Shown one piece after another: positions 26,032-33,972 of a DNA stretch of 35,338 nucleotides. The number at the start of each line of letters is the position of its first letter. Position 1 is the first letter of the stretch. Source of the stretch: Olavius algarvensis associated proteobacterium Delta 3 (lineage in GTDB: Bacteria > Desulfobacterota > Desulfobacteria > Desulfobacterales > CAFBRK01); contig CAFBRK010000042.1 in the NCBI GenBank assembly GCA_903231505.1, positions 1-35,338 of the forward strand. Reading direction: 5' to 3'. Under the pieces are notes generated by a model. It was given only the letters and a program-made list of their open reading frames with translations, ran no database searches and was not told where the DNA came from. The translations under genes were made by a program, and so were the position numbers.

Positions 26032-26829
26032 ATGGCGAAAATGGATATGGATTCTGTTTTTGTCGGGGTAGACGTGGGCGCGTCGAGAACGAAGGTGGCG
26101 GTGATGACCCCCGAGCGCCGCCTTGTCGGACACAGTGTGGAGAAGTCAGGAACGGATTTTACCGCTACCGCCGACCGCTGTCTCGATACCGCCCTTCGCA
26201 TGGCAGGGGCGGAGGCGACAGCCATTACCAAGGCGATATCCACCGGATATGGCAGGAAAAACGTCTCCTACGCCAATGAGACACGGACTGAAATCGGCTG
26301 CCATGGCAAGGGTTGTTATTTTTATTTTCCGTTTTCAACGACCATCATCGATATCGGGGGACAGGACAACAAGATCATCAAACTGGGCGATGACGGACGG
26401 CGCATCAGTTTCAAAATGAACCGCAAGTGCGCCGCCGGTACCGGAGCCTTTCTGGAAGAGATGTCGCCGCGGCTGGATATTCCCCTGGAAGAAATGGACG
26501 GTCTGGCGAGTCGGTCCACGGACATGGTCAAGCTTGGCAGTTTTTGCACGGTGTTCTCAGCCACCGAGGTTCTGGAGAATATCCGGCGGGGCCGCAAAGT
26601 GGAAGATATCATCAAAGGACTTTTCTTTTCGGTCATCCAGCGGGTGGTCGAGATGGATGCCCTGAGCCCGAAGGTTGTCATGACCGGAGGGGTGGTCGCG
26701 CATAACCCCTATCTGGTGAAGATGGCCGAGGAGAAGATCGGGCGGTCCATTCTGGTTCCCGAGCATCCCCAGTTGACCGGCGCCGTCGGTGCCGCCCTGT
26801 ACGGCATCGGGTTGGCGACTATTGAATGA
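26032..26829 (+). CDS. 2-hydroxyacyl-CoA dehydratase activator / BcrA-BadG-type ATPase (HgdC-like)
   Basis: The 265-residue protein has the ASKHA ATPase fold with DVGASRTK (14-21), DIGGQD (107-112) and TGG (218-220). Two cysteines, in NRKCAAGTGAF (Cys133) and GSFCTVF (Cys172), bind the [4Fe-4S] cluster shared by two subunits in HgdC homodimers. Such activators use ATP to inject a low-potential electron into a dehydratase or benzoyl-CoA reductase. The length matches HgdC (about 260). The start follows the preceding stop with no gap. Confidence 0.92.
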   Translation: MAKMDMDSVFVGVDVGASRTKVAVMTPERRLVGHSVEKSGTDFTATADRCLDTALRMAGAEATAITKAISTGYGRKNVSYANETRTEIGCHGKGCYFYFPFSTTIIDIGGQDNKIIKLGDDGRRISFKMNRKCAAGTGAFLEEMSPRLDIPLEEMDGLASRSTDMVKLGSFCTVFSATEVLENIRRGRKVEDIIKGLFFSVIQRVVEMDALSPKVVMTGGVVAHNPYLVKMAEEKIGRSILVPEHPQLTGAVGAALYGIGLATIE

Positions 26830-26841
26830 AAGGGAGACAAC

Positions 26842-28092
26842 ATGGCGAAAGAAAAGAAAGTGGTTCGTAAGAAGATCAAAGCCACCGGCGAAATGAATCG
26901 GATCATGGCCGAATATTTCTATGAACTCGATAATGCATCCAAAACAGGCGAGCGGAAGATCGCCTGGTGCACCAGTGTCGGGCCGGCGGAAATCCTTCGT
27001 TCCTTGGGTTTTCTCGTACATTTCCCGGAAAATCACGGCGCCATGCTGGGCGCCACCCGGATGGCCACCGATATGATTCCAGAGGCCAACGCCCTTGGCT
27101 ATTCACCGGACATCTGCAGTTACCTGACCGCCGATGTCGGGGCCTATGTGAAGGGGATTTCGCCGCTCACCCGGGCATATAAGGGGATCGATGGCGTCCC
27201 GAAACCGGATGTGCTGGTTTACAATACCAATCAGTGTCGGGATGTGCAGGATTGGTTCGCCTGGTATGCCAAAGAACTCAATGTGCCGATTATGGGTGTC
27301 GAAACCCACCGGGGCGTCGGAGATGTGACCGGTGCCCACGTCGAATCGGTTGCCAGCCAGATGGAAGCCCTGGTGCCGCCGCTGGAGGAGATCTCCGGAA
27401 ACACCTTCGACCTGGAGGAACTCAAGCGGGTGGTGGCCCTGTCAAAGCAATGCTCCGACCTCTGGAAGCAGGTTCTCGACACCGCCTCCAACGTGCCGTC
27501 CCCGCTGACATTTTACGACGGAACCATCCATATGGGACCGGCCGTCGTTCTTAGAGGCACCCAGCAGGCGGTCGACTACTACCATCTGCTGCTGGCGGAG
27601 ATGAACGAAAGGATCGCCCAGGGCGAGGGCGCCGTCGAAGACGAATCGTACCGGCTCTACTGGGAAGGTATGCCGATTTGGGGGCGGCTGAGCGCCCACT
27701 CCAAGCTCTTTTCGAGCCTGAATACCTGTGTTCTGGCCTCCACTTACTGCAACAGCTGGATTTTTTCAGCCTTCGATCCCGACGATCCCTTCAGAAGCAT
27801 GGCCAAAGCCTATACCGAGTTGTTCATTGTGCGCTCGGATCCGGCAAAGGAGAGGTATGTCAAAACCATGCTGGATTTCTTCAAGGTGGACGGCGTCATT
27901 TATCACGATGCCAAAACATGCCCGAACAATTCCAACTGCCGCTATGGCATGCCCCAACGGATAGAGGAGATGACCACGTTGCCCTTTTTGACCATAAACG
28001 GCGACCTGAACGATCTGCGCATGATATCGGACGAGCAGACAAAAACGAACATCGAGGCATTTGTTGAGCAATTGGAGGAGAGAAAAAACTAA
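26842..28092 (+). CDS. 2-hydroxyacyl-CoA dehydratase / benzoyl-CoA reductase subunit (HgdB/BcrB/FldC family)
   Basis: The 416-residue Fe-S protein has the family core EANALGYSPDICSYLTADVG with Cys92, then NTNQCRDVQDWF with Cys132, and a C-terminal HDAKTCPNNSNC with Cys360 and Cys366. Three such cysteines usually hold the active [4Fe-4S] cluster. Relatives remove water from (R)-2-hydroxyacyl-CoA or reduce benzoyl-CoA as heterodimers of two homologous subunits. Only one subunit gene is present here. GGGAGA precedes the ATG, and the activator gene ends 12 bases upstream. The substrate cannot be named. Confidence 0.88.
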   Translation: MAKEKKVVRKKIKATGEMNRIMAEYFYELDNASKTGERKIAWCTSVGPAEILRSLGFLVHFPENHGAMLGATRMATDMIPEANALGYSPDICSYLTADVGAYVKGISPLTRAYKGIDGVPKPDVLVYNTNQCRDVQDWFAWYAKELNVPIMGVETHRGVGDVTGAHVESVASQMEALVPPLEEISGNTFDLEELKRVVALSKQCSDLWKQVLDTASNVPSPLTFYDGTIHMGPAVVLRGTQQAVDYYHLLLAEMNERIAQGEGAVEDESYRLYWEGMPIWGRLSAHSKLFSSLNTCVLASTYCNSWIFSAFDPDDPFRSMAKAYTELFIVRSDPAKERYVKTMLDFFKVDGVIYHDAKTCPNNSNCRYGMPQRIEEMTTLPFLTINGDLNDLRMISDEQTKTNIEAFVEQLEERKN

Positions 28093-28097
28093 TTTGA

Positions 28098-28143
28098 AAG
28101 TTCCATGATTGTTTTCAAGGTTTTGCTGAAAATCATGGAACTT
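28098..28143 (+). other. Intercistronic stem-loop after the dehydratase gene
   Basis: AAGTTCCATGATT at 28098-28110 is the exact inverse of 28131-28143, a 13-bp stem around a 20-base loop, starting five bases after the dehydratase stop. There is no T-run, so it more likely processes or stabilises the transcript than ends it. The next gene starts at 28178. Confidence 0.75.
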
Positions 28144-28177
28144 ACAAGTGAGAGCAATCTTCAAGGAGAAGAGAATC

Positions 28178-30256
28178 ATGCTAGAAGCGCTCTTCAATCC
28201 CAAAAGAGTGGCCGTTATCGGGGCGTCCACCAAAGAACTGCATATCGGCAACCGGGTCATCAGGAATTTGATTGACTTCGGGTTTAAAGGAGAGATCTAT
28301 CCGATCAATCCGAAGGCCGACGAGATCTGGGGCATCCCGGCGCTCAAATCGATTCTCGATGCGCCGGACGGTATCGACGTCGTTCACATGGTCATCCCGG
28401 CAAAATTTGTACCCCAGGCCGTGGAAGATTGCGGCACCAAGGGGGTGAAACACATCATCATCAACTCCGGCGGATTCTCAGAGATCGGACCCGAAGGTGA
28501 AGCCATCGAAATGGATTTCCTGGAGCGGGCCGAAAAGTACGGGATACGCATTTTCGGACCCAATTGTCAGGGCATCATCAACTCGGATCCGGAGATTCGG
28601 GCGTACTGCAACTTTACCTTCACGAAACCGGAACCCGGCGCCATTTCCATCGTGGCCCTCAGTGGGGGGGTGGCCGAGGTGATTCACCAGGGTTTCGCGG
28701 CCATGGGGGTCGGCACACGAATCTATGCATCCAATGGGAATGCCTGCGACGTAACGATTCCGGAGATCATCCGGTATCTTGGAGACGATCCCGGCACGCA
28801 GGTCCTGGTCACCTACGTGGAGGGTCTTCGCGATCCTTCGGCCTTCTTGGAGGCCTGTACTGAAGTGGCGGCCAAAAAGCCGGTTCTGGCGATGAAAGCC
28901 GGACGGACCCGAGAAGGGGCCAAAGCCGCCGCCTCCCACACCGGCGGGCTTGCCAAGGAAGATATCGCCACCGACCTGATTTTCAAGAAAGCCGGCGTTC
29001 TCTCCTTTAGCGATGAAGGCGAACTCATTCAATCTGCGGTCGCATTTGCCTCCCAGCCCAGGGCCAGGGGCAACCGGGTCGGTATTATCACGAACACCGG
29101 CGGGCCGGCGGTCATTGCCACCGATATCCTTGCCGGCGCCGGGCTTGAGTTACCGCCGCTGTCCTCTCAAACCGAGGCGTTTTTAAAAGAGCGCCTGTAT
29201 CCTGAGGCATCGGTCGCCAACCCGGTCGACGTGCTGGCCACCGGAACGGCCGAGCACTACCGGACGTGCCTGGATGCCATGATGGAAGACGATGCGTTCG
29301 ACTGTGTCTTTGTCAATTTTGTGACACCGTTTTTTGTCGATACCGATAGCATTGCCCGGGAGATCGCCGAAGTAAATCAGCAGAAACGAAAACCGCTGGT
29401 CTGTAATCTGATGACCGATAAAGGGCAGTGGGTGGATACGGTACGAATCCTTCAGGACGCCGGCGTGCCCTGTTACGCCCTTCCCGGAGAGGCGGCGCGG
29501 GCAATGGCCAACCTGGTCCGTTACCACCAGATCACGACACGTGACAAAGGTGACGTTGCCCCGGTCCGCGACGTGGATTCCCAGACAGCGCGGCGGATCG
29601 TCGATGATGCCGTTGCCAACGGTTCCAAGATCCTGGCGGCCGATGAGGTCTACAGGGTTCTGGAGGCCTACGGCATTTCCGTGCCGGACTGGCGGATCAC
29701 CGACAGTGTCGACGGCGCCATTGAAGCCGCTGAAGACATCGGGTACCCGGTGGTCCTGAAGGCGGATGCCCCTTCGGTGATTCATAAAAGTGATATGGGC
29801 GGCGTGTCTCTGAATCTGATGGCCGCAGATGCCCTTCGAATGGCGGCGGAAGACATGCAAACGCGCATCAGCGATGCGGATCTCGGGTTTTTCGTTCAGA
29901 AGTACATGCCCGGCGGGCTGGAAACCATCATGGGTGCCAAAGCGGAAGACGGTTTAGGGCATGCCGTCATGTTCGGCCTTGGCGGAATTTACGTGGAAGT
30001 TTTAAAGGACGTGGTGTTTGAATTGACGCCGGTGACGGCCGCCGAAGCCACGGAGATGCTGACATCCATCAAGGGAACCACCCTGCTGCAGGGCGTCCGG
30101 GGGCAGCCGGGGGTTGACCAGGAGGCGCTGATCGAACTGATACAGCGATTATCTCAGCTTTTGGAAGATCTACCGGTCATTCAGGAACTGGACCTGAATC
30201 CGGTGATGGCGTTTGAGGAGGGGGCCTTAGTTGTCGACGCCCGCATCCTTTTATAG
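28178..30256 (+). CDS. NDP-forming acyl-CoA synthetase, fused alpha-beta (AcdA-type)
   Basis: The 692-residue protein joins a CoA-binding Rossmann domain (VAVIGAS at 11-17), succinyl-CoA-ligase-like domains with the phosphohistidine loop AASHTGGLAKED (His254), and an ATP-grasp domain from about 470 (VVLKADAPSVIHKSDMGGV). The enzyme converts acyl-CoA, ADP and phosphate to acid, CoA and ATP, or the reverse. The ATG at 28178 has AAGGAGA upstream; a GTG at 28148 would lie almost in the hairpin. As last gene of the cluster it could conserve energy from the CoA ester produced. Confidence 0.9.
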   Translation: MLEALFNPKRVAVIGASTKELHIGNRVIRNLIDFGFKGEIYPINPKADEIWGIPALKSILDAPDGIDVVHMVIPAKFVPQAVEDCGTKGVKHIIINSGGFSEIGPEGEAIEMDFLERAEKYGIRIFGPNCQGIINSDPEIRAYCNFTFTKPEPGAISIVALSGGVAEVIHQGFAAMGVGTRIYASNGNACDVTIPEIIRYLGDDPGTQVLVTYVEGLRDPSAFLEACTEVAAKKPVLAMKAGRTREGAKAAASHTGGLAKEDIATDLIFKKAGVLSFSDEGELIQSAVAFASQPRARGNRVGIITNTGGPAVIATDILAGAGLELPPLSSQTEAFLKERLYPEASVANPVDVLATGTAEHYRTCLDAMMEDDAFDCVFVNFVTPFFVDTDSIAREIAEVNQQKRKPLVCNLMTDKGQWVDTVRILQDAGVPCYALPGEAARAMANLVRYHQITTRDKGDVAPVRDVDSQTARRIVDDAVANGSKILAADEVYRVLEAYGISVPDWRITDSVDGAIEAAEDIGYPVVLKADAPSVIHKSDMGGVSLNLMAADALRMAAEDMQTRISDADLGFFVQKYMPGGLETIMGAKAEDGLGHAVMFGLGGIYVEVLKDVVFELTPVTAAEATEMLTSIKGTTLLQGVRGQPGVDQEALIELIQRLSQLLEDLPVIQELDLNPVMAFEEGALVVDARILL

Positions 30257-30308
30257 CCGATCTTAAAAGCGCATCTTAGGGCCCGTGGCGGTGTTGCGGA
30301 CCGGCTTG

Positions 30309-30343
30309 GCATGGGTGCCGGGTCCTTTCACCCGCACCCATGC
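30309..30343 (+). terminator. Strong hairpin downstream of the acyl-CoA synthetase gene
   Basis: GCATGGGTG (30309-30317) pairs with CACCCATGC (30335-30343). After one bulged C, CGGGT (30319-30323) pairs with ACCCG (30330-30334) around the 6-base loop CCTTTC. No T-run follows, so it may be a Rho-independent terminator lacking a tail, a processing site or a remnant repeat. It lies 52 bases after the stop. Confidence 0.5.
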
Positions 30344-30599
30344 GTACATACTATCGTGTATGCTCCGCTTTTCAGCCGCCCCGCGCCTTGCTTTGAGCGC
30401 TGATCTGTATCTTCAAATTCGCTTAATGAAGATTTCAACCGACCTTGGACCTGATGGGAGGCTCTTAAACAGCTTCTAAGTAGCCCACTGAAGGAATTCC
30501 CCTTCATTTCCTCTCCCCTGGTGGCACGTGGTGAGCTAAGTCGAACTGGAGAGGCAAGGTGAGGGGAGAAAATGGAAAATATTCTGCAACTGAACATGT

Positions 30600-30691
30600 T
30601 CGGCGTCGGGATCGCTATCGGTATCGGAATCGAGACAGGATGGCCATCTTCGAAGTCGATACCGATTCCGAACCCGATGCCGATTCCGATG
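30600..30691. repeat. Hexameric repeat, copy 2, with fold-back symmetry
   Basis: Fifteen 6-base units run from 30602. The first five are of GGNATC type (GGCGTC, GGGATC, GCTATC, GGTATC, GGAATC) and the last five or so of CCGATN type (CCGATT, CCGAAC, CCGATG), so the two halves are inverted and could fold on each other. The block 30600-30637 is the inverted copy of 17319-17356 with one mismatch. Confidence 0.85.
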
Positions 30692-30774
30692 ATTCTGATA
30701 CATTCATAGGTGTAAACAATCCACCAATCGGAACGAGAGTCTGGCATTTGCTATAACCAATCTGGAGGAGACAT

Positions 30775-32328
30775 ATGACGTGCTGGCTGAATCTGGGTGA
30801 TGTTCTACGCGTCAATGCCAAGAAATTCCCCAATACGGTCGCCTTGAAAGATCGGGAGCGCAGTTTTACCTATCCGGCCGTCAACAAGCGGGTGAATCGC
30901 CTGTGCCACGGCCTGCTGGCCATGGGATTGGAAAAGGGCGACAAGGTGGCGGTGCTGCTGGAGAACAGCATCGAGATCATTGAAATGTATCTGGCCACCG
31001 CCAAGACAGGCATCGTGATCGTGCCGATCAACTTTCGGCTGGTGGGCAACGAAGTGGAATACATCGTGAACAACTCCGATGCCAAAGCGATTGTCGTGCA
31101 TGATGTGTTCACCGACACGGTGGAGAGTGTCCGCAGCCGTCTCACGAATATTTCCGCTGGCCGGTTCGTGGTTGTCGGGGATGCCAGGGACGGGTATCAG
31201 CCGTACGACGCGCTGATGGCCGGGGCACCGGACCGTGAGCCGGAAATGGAAGTCCATCCGGAGGACACCTGGATCCTGATCTACACGTCGGGAACCACCG
31301 GAAAGCCAAAAGGCGTTGTGCGCTCCCATGCCTCCCACATTGCGTTCTACCTGATCAATGCCATCGATTTTGGCTTCAACGAGCACGATGTTTGCCTCAA
31401 TGTCATGCCCTTGTGCCATATCAACTCGACCTTTTTCACCTTCACGTTCCTCTACATCGGCGGCAGCGTGGTTGTGCACCCGGCCATGTCCTTCCGGACC
31501 GAAGAAATACTGGAAATTATCGAACGTGAGGAAATAACATTCATCTCCCTCATTCCGACCCACTATAACATGATACTGAACGCCCCGGAGGACGCCAAAC
31601 AGCGGGACGTCAGCTCCATTCGAAAACTGCTCTGCTCTTCGGCGCCCGTGCGGCGGGGCATGAAACTGGCAATCATGGATTTTTTCAGGGGTGTAGAGTT
31701 GTATGAAGGTTACGGGTCCACCGAGGCCGGTATCGTAACGGTTCTCAAGCCCGAAGATCAGCTCAATAAGCTGGGTTCCATCGGCTACGAGTCGTTGGGC
31801 ACCGATTTTATCAAGCTGCTGGATGGCGACGGCAACGAGGTGCCGGTTGGAGAAGTGGGAGAGATTTACTCCAGAAGCCCCATGCTGCTGGATGAATACT
31901 ACAAGCTGCCTGAAAAAACCGCCGAGTCCTTTCGAGAAGGCTGGTTTTCCGCCGGCGACCTGGGAAGAAAAGACGAGGACGGTTTTTTTTATATCGTGGA
32001 TCGAAAAGACAACATGATTATCACCGGCGGCGAACACGTCCATCCCAGCGAGGTGGAGGAGACCATCGGCAGCCATGAGTGTGTCTACGACTGTGCTGTC
32101 ATCGGTTTGCCGGACGATAAATGGGGTGAAAAAGTCGTGGCTGTCGTGGTCCAGCGGGACGATGTGGACGATCATACCATTATCGAATGTTGCCGGGAGC
32201 AATTGGCCGGATACAAACGTCCGAAAAAAGTGATCTTCATCAAAGATGACGAGATGCCCAGAACCGCCACCGGCAAAATACTGCACCGGAAGTTACGAGA
32301 GAAATACGGGGAGATAACTGATAAATGA
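30775..32328 (+). CDS. AMP-forming acyl-CoA ligase (AMP-dependent synthetase family)
   Basis: The 517-residue protein has the adenylate-forming motif YTSGTTGKPKG (170-180), a YEGYGSTEA motif, the hinge and GEIYSRSP/GWFSAGDLG region, and PRTATGKILHRKL with the C-terminal catalytic lysine. It activates a carboxylic acid through an acyl-AMP to a CoA thioester. The closest functional type (medium chain, aryl or crotonobetaine/carnitine-like) is uncertain. GGAGGAGA precedes the ATG. The stop codon and the last few codons lie inside the heptamer array that follows. Confidence 0.9.
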   Translation: MTCWLNLGDVLRVNAKKFPNTVALKDRERSFTYPAVNKRVNRLCHGLLAMGLEKGDKVAVLLENSIEIIEMYLATAKTGIVIVPINFRLVGNEVEYIVNNSDAKAIVVHDVFTDTVESVRSRLTNISAGRFVVVGDARDGYQPYDALMAGAPDREPEMEVHPEDTWILIYTSGTTGKPKGVVRSHASHIAFYLINAIDFGFNEHDVCLNVMPLCHINSTFFTFTFLYIGGSVVVHPAMSFRTEEILEIIEREEITFISLIPTHYNMILNAPEDAKQRDVSSIRKLLCSSAPVRRGMKLAIMDFFRGVELYEGYGSTEAGIVTVLKPEDQLNKLGSIGYESLGTDFIKLLDGDGNEVPVGEVGEIYSRSPMLLDEYYKLPEKTAESFREGWFSAGDLGRKDEDGFFYIVDRKDNMIITGGEHVHPSEVEETIGSHECVYDCAVIGLPDDKWGEKVVAVVVQRDDVDDHTIIECCREQLAGYKRPKKVIFIKDDEMPRTATGKILHRKLREKYGEITDK

Positions 32329-32655
32329 CAAATAACAGACGACGGATGGCAGATGGCAGATGACAGATGTCGGGTGACAGATGACAGATGACAGATGACA
32401 GATGTCGGATGTCGGATGACAGATGTCGGATGACAGATGTCGGATGACAGATGTCAGATGACAGACGACAGAGGCCAAATAGCAAAACACAAATATCAAA
32501 TTACAAACAAAAATCAAATTTCAAATTCCAAAAAACAACTAGCAGACACCAGACACCTGAACACTGAAACCTTAATTTGAAAACCTGGAACCCAGAACCC
32601 AGAACTTTGAACCAATTTACCCAATACCAAATACCCAATACCAAATACCCATTAC
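32313..32655. repeat. Continuous heptamer-period array of 49 units
   Basis: A single 7-base register holds from 32313 to 32655. Sub-blocks drift in consensus: GATAACT/GATAAAT (32313-32326), then GACAGAT and GTCGGAT variants (19 units, 32341-32473), then ATCAAAT-like units, AGACACC twice, TGAACAC/TGAAACC, CAGAACC-like units and finally CCAATAC and CAAATAC alternating (32621-32648). It starts within the last codons of the acyl-CoA ligase and ends 21 bases before the thiolase ATG. It has no CRISPR-type spacer structure. Open frames on the minus strand through it are repeat artefacts. Confidence 0.9.
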
Positions 32656-32676
32656 TGAGAAGAGGAGAGAAAGTCT

Positions 32677-33867
32677 ATGCTGACAAAAGCCTTTATTCCA
32701 TATGGCGGCTACTACAGTTCACCGTTTGCCCGCTGGCAGGGGAGCTTCGCCAACGAAAACGCCATCGTCCTCGGGGCGAACACGGCCAAGAGATGGTGCG
32801 AGGAAAAACAGTGGGATCCGGCGATGCTCGATTATCTCTTTCTGGGAATTACCGTTGGACAGCATTACGTGTTTTACGGCAGCACCTGGGCGGCCCACAT
32901 GATGGGGGCCGGACACATTCCGGGGGTCACGGTGATGCAAGCCTGCTCCACCTCGACCACCTGCATATTTCAGGCCGGCATGGGTGTGGAAACCGGTATG
33001 CTGGACACCCCCTTTTTACTCGCCGCGGACCGGTGCTCCAACGGCCCCCACACGATCTGGCCCAATCCCAAGGGGCCCGGCGGCCAGGTGGAATCCGAAG
33101 ACTGGGTCATGGATCACTTTGGCTTTGATCCGTCGGCAAAAGGGGCCATGATCCAGACCGCCGAAAATGTGGCCGGGGAAGTCGGCATTACCCGCGAACA
33201 GTGTGACGAGGTCGCCCTGAGACGATATCAACAGTACGTGGACGCCCTGGCCGACGACAGGGCCTTTCAAAAACGGTACATGTTCCCCGTGGAGATCCAG
33301 GTGTCCAGGAAAAAGACGATCTCTGTGGAAGCCGACGAAGGAGTCATGGAGACCACGGCCGAAGGCCTGGCGCGACTCAGACCGGTGCTGCCCGACGGGG
33401 CGCACACATTCGGGTCCCAGACCCATCCTGCCGACGGGAACATCGGCATGCTGGTCACCACCCGGGAGCGGGCAAAGGAACTCAGTTCGGACCCGGGCAT
33501 AGATGTCCAGGTGGTGTCCTACGGCCATCACCGCACCAAAAAGGGATTTATGGCCATGGCCGTGGTGCCGGCGTGTCAGATGGCCCTGGACAAGGCAGGC
33601 GTCGACATCGCCGATGTGAAGGTGATCAAGACCCACAACCCCTTTGCTGCCAATGATGTGTATATGGCCGGGGAGATGGGGATCGATGTCATGGGCTTTA
33701 ACAACTACGGGTCATCGTTGGTCTTCGGACATCCCCAGGGGCCGACCGCAGCCCGGTGCATTATCGAGGGTATCGAAGAAGCCGCGATTCTCGGCGGCGG
33801 GTACGTTCTGTTCGGCGGCTGTGCTGCCGGAGACACGGCCGGAGCGCTGTTGCTCAAGATCGGCTAA
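32677..33867 (+). CDS. Thiolase family acyltransferase (SCP2-like active-site loop)
   Basis: The 396-residue protein has the thiolase-fold nucleophile Cys90 (VMQACSTST), His352 in the FGHPQGP loop and Cys382 in the C-terminal FGGCAAGDTAG. The usual NEAF loop is replaced by HNPFAAND (His320), reminiscent of the HDCF loop of SCP2-type thiolases. It may cleave or form a 3-oxoacyl-CoA; direction and chain are unknown. GAGGAGAG precedes the ATG. It follows an acyl-CoA ligase and the heptamer array. Confidence is high for the fold, lower for the reaction. Confidence 0.85.
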   Translation: MLTKAFIPYGGYYSSPFARWQGSFANENAIVLGANTAKRWCEEKQWDPAMLDYLFLGITVGQHYVFYGSTWAAHMMGAGHIPGVTVMQACSTSTTCIFQAGMGVETGMLDTPFLLAADRCSNGPHTIWPNPKGPGGQVESEDWVMDHFGFDPSAKGAMIQTAENVAGEVGITREQCDEVALRRYQQYVDALADDRAFQKRYMFPVEIQVSRKKTISVEADEGVMETTAEGLARLRPVLPDGAHTFGSQTHPADGNIGMLVTTRERAKELSSDPGIDVQVVSYGHHRTKKGFMAMAVVPACQMALDKAGVDIADVKVIKTHNPFAANDVYMAGEMGIDVMGFNNYGSSLVFGHPQGPTAARCIIEGIEEAAILGGGYVLFGGCAAGDTAGALLLKIG

Positions 33868-33972
33868 TCCTAATATAAGAAGATCGACAAAGAAGCGGGA
33901 GTTGTTCTGAGAGATCAATCCGCCAAACGAGGCCGGGAAGGTCGACGCACCCGGCATTCCAGGACCATAAGA

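Larger units (their letters stand above)
30257..30774. other. Long intergenic region rich in inverted repeats
   Basis: These 518 bases hold no convincing gene. Features seen are a long hairpin at 30309-30343, a stem ATCTTCA/TGAAGAT (30409-30415 with 30427-30433), an imperfect inverted repeat CATTTCCTCTCCCC (30505-30518) with GGGGAGAAAATG (30563-30574) enclosing GC-rich sequence, and the hexamer repeat at 30600-30691. A 65-codon open frame at 30559-30756 simply reads through the hexamer repeat and is not considered real. Confidence 0.6.

Noticed and set aside
30559..30756. Small plus-strand gene of 65 codons with an Asp/Ser-rich end
   Set aside because: The acidic part is the translated hexamer repeat, and it shares this pattern with the inverted copy 13 kb away, so it is a repeat artefact.
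30805..32286. A 493-codon open frame on the minus strand opposite the acyl-CoA ligase gene
   Set aside because: It mirrors the codons of a gene with all the family motifs, has no recognisable domain and has a His/Gly/Asp-rich composition typical of antisense frames in GC-rich genes.
32341..32473. Possible CRISPR array
   Set aside because: Units are 7 bases without spacers, and no cas genes are near.
32240..32517. Two open frames on the minus strand over the heptamer array (74 and 81 codons)
   Set aside because: They translate the repeat into HLSSDI/CHLPS-like tandem peptides because the repeat has no stop codons in that direction. There is no start signal.
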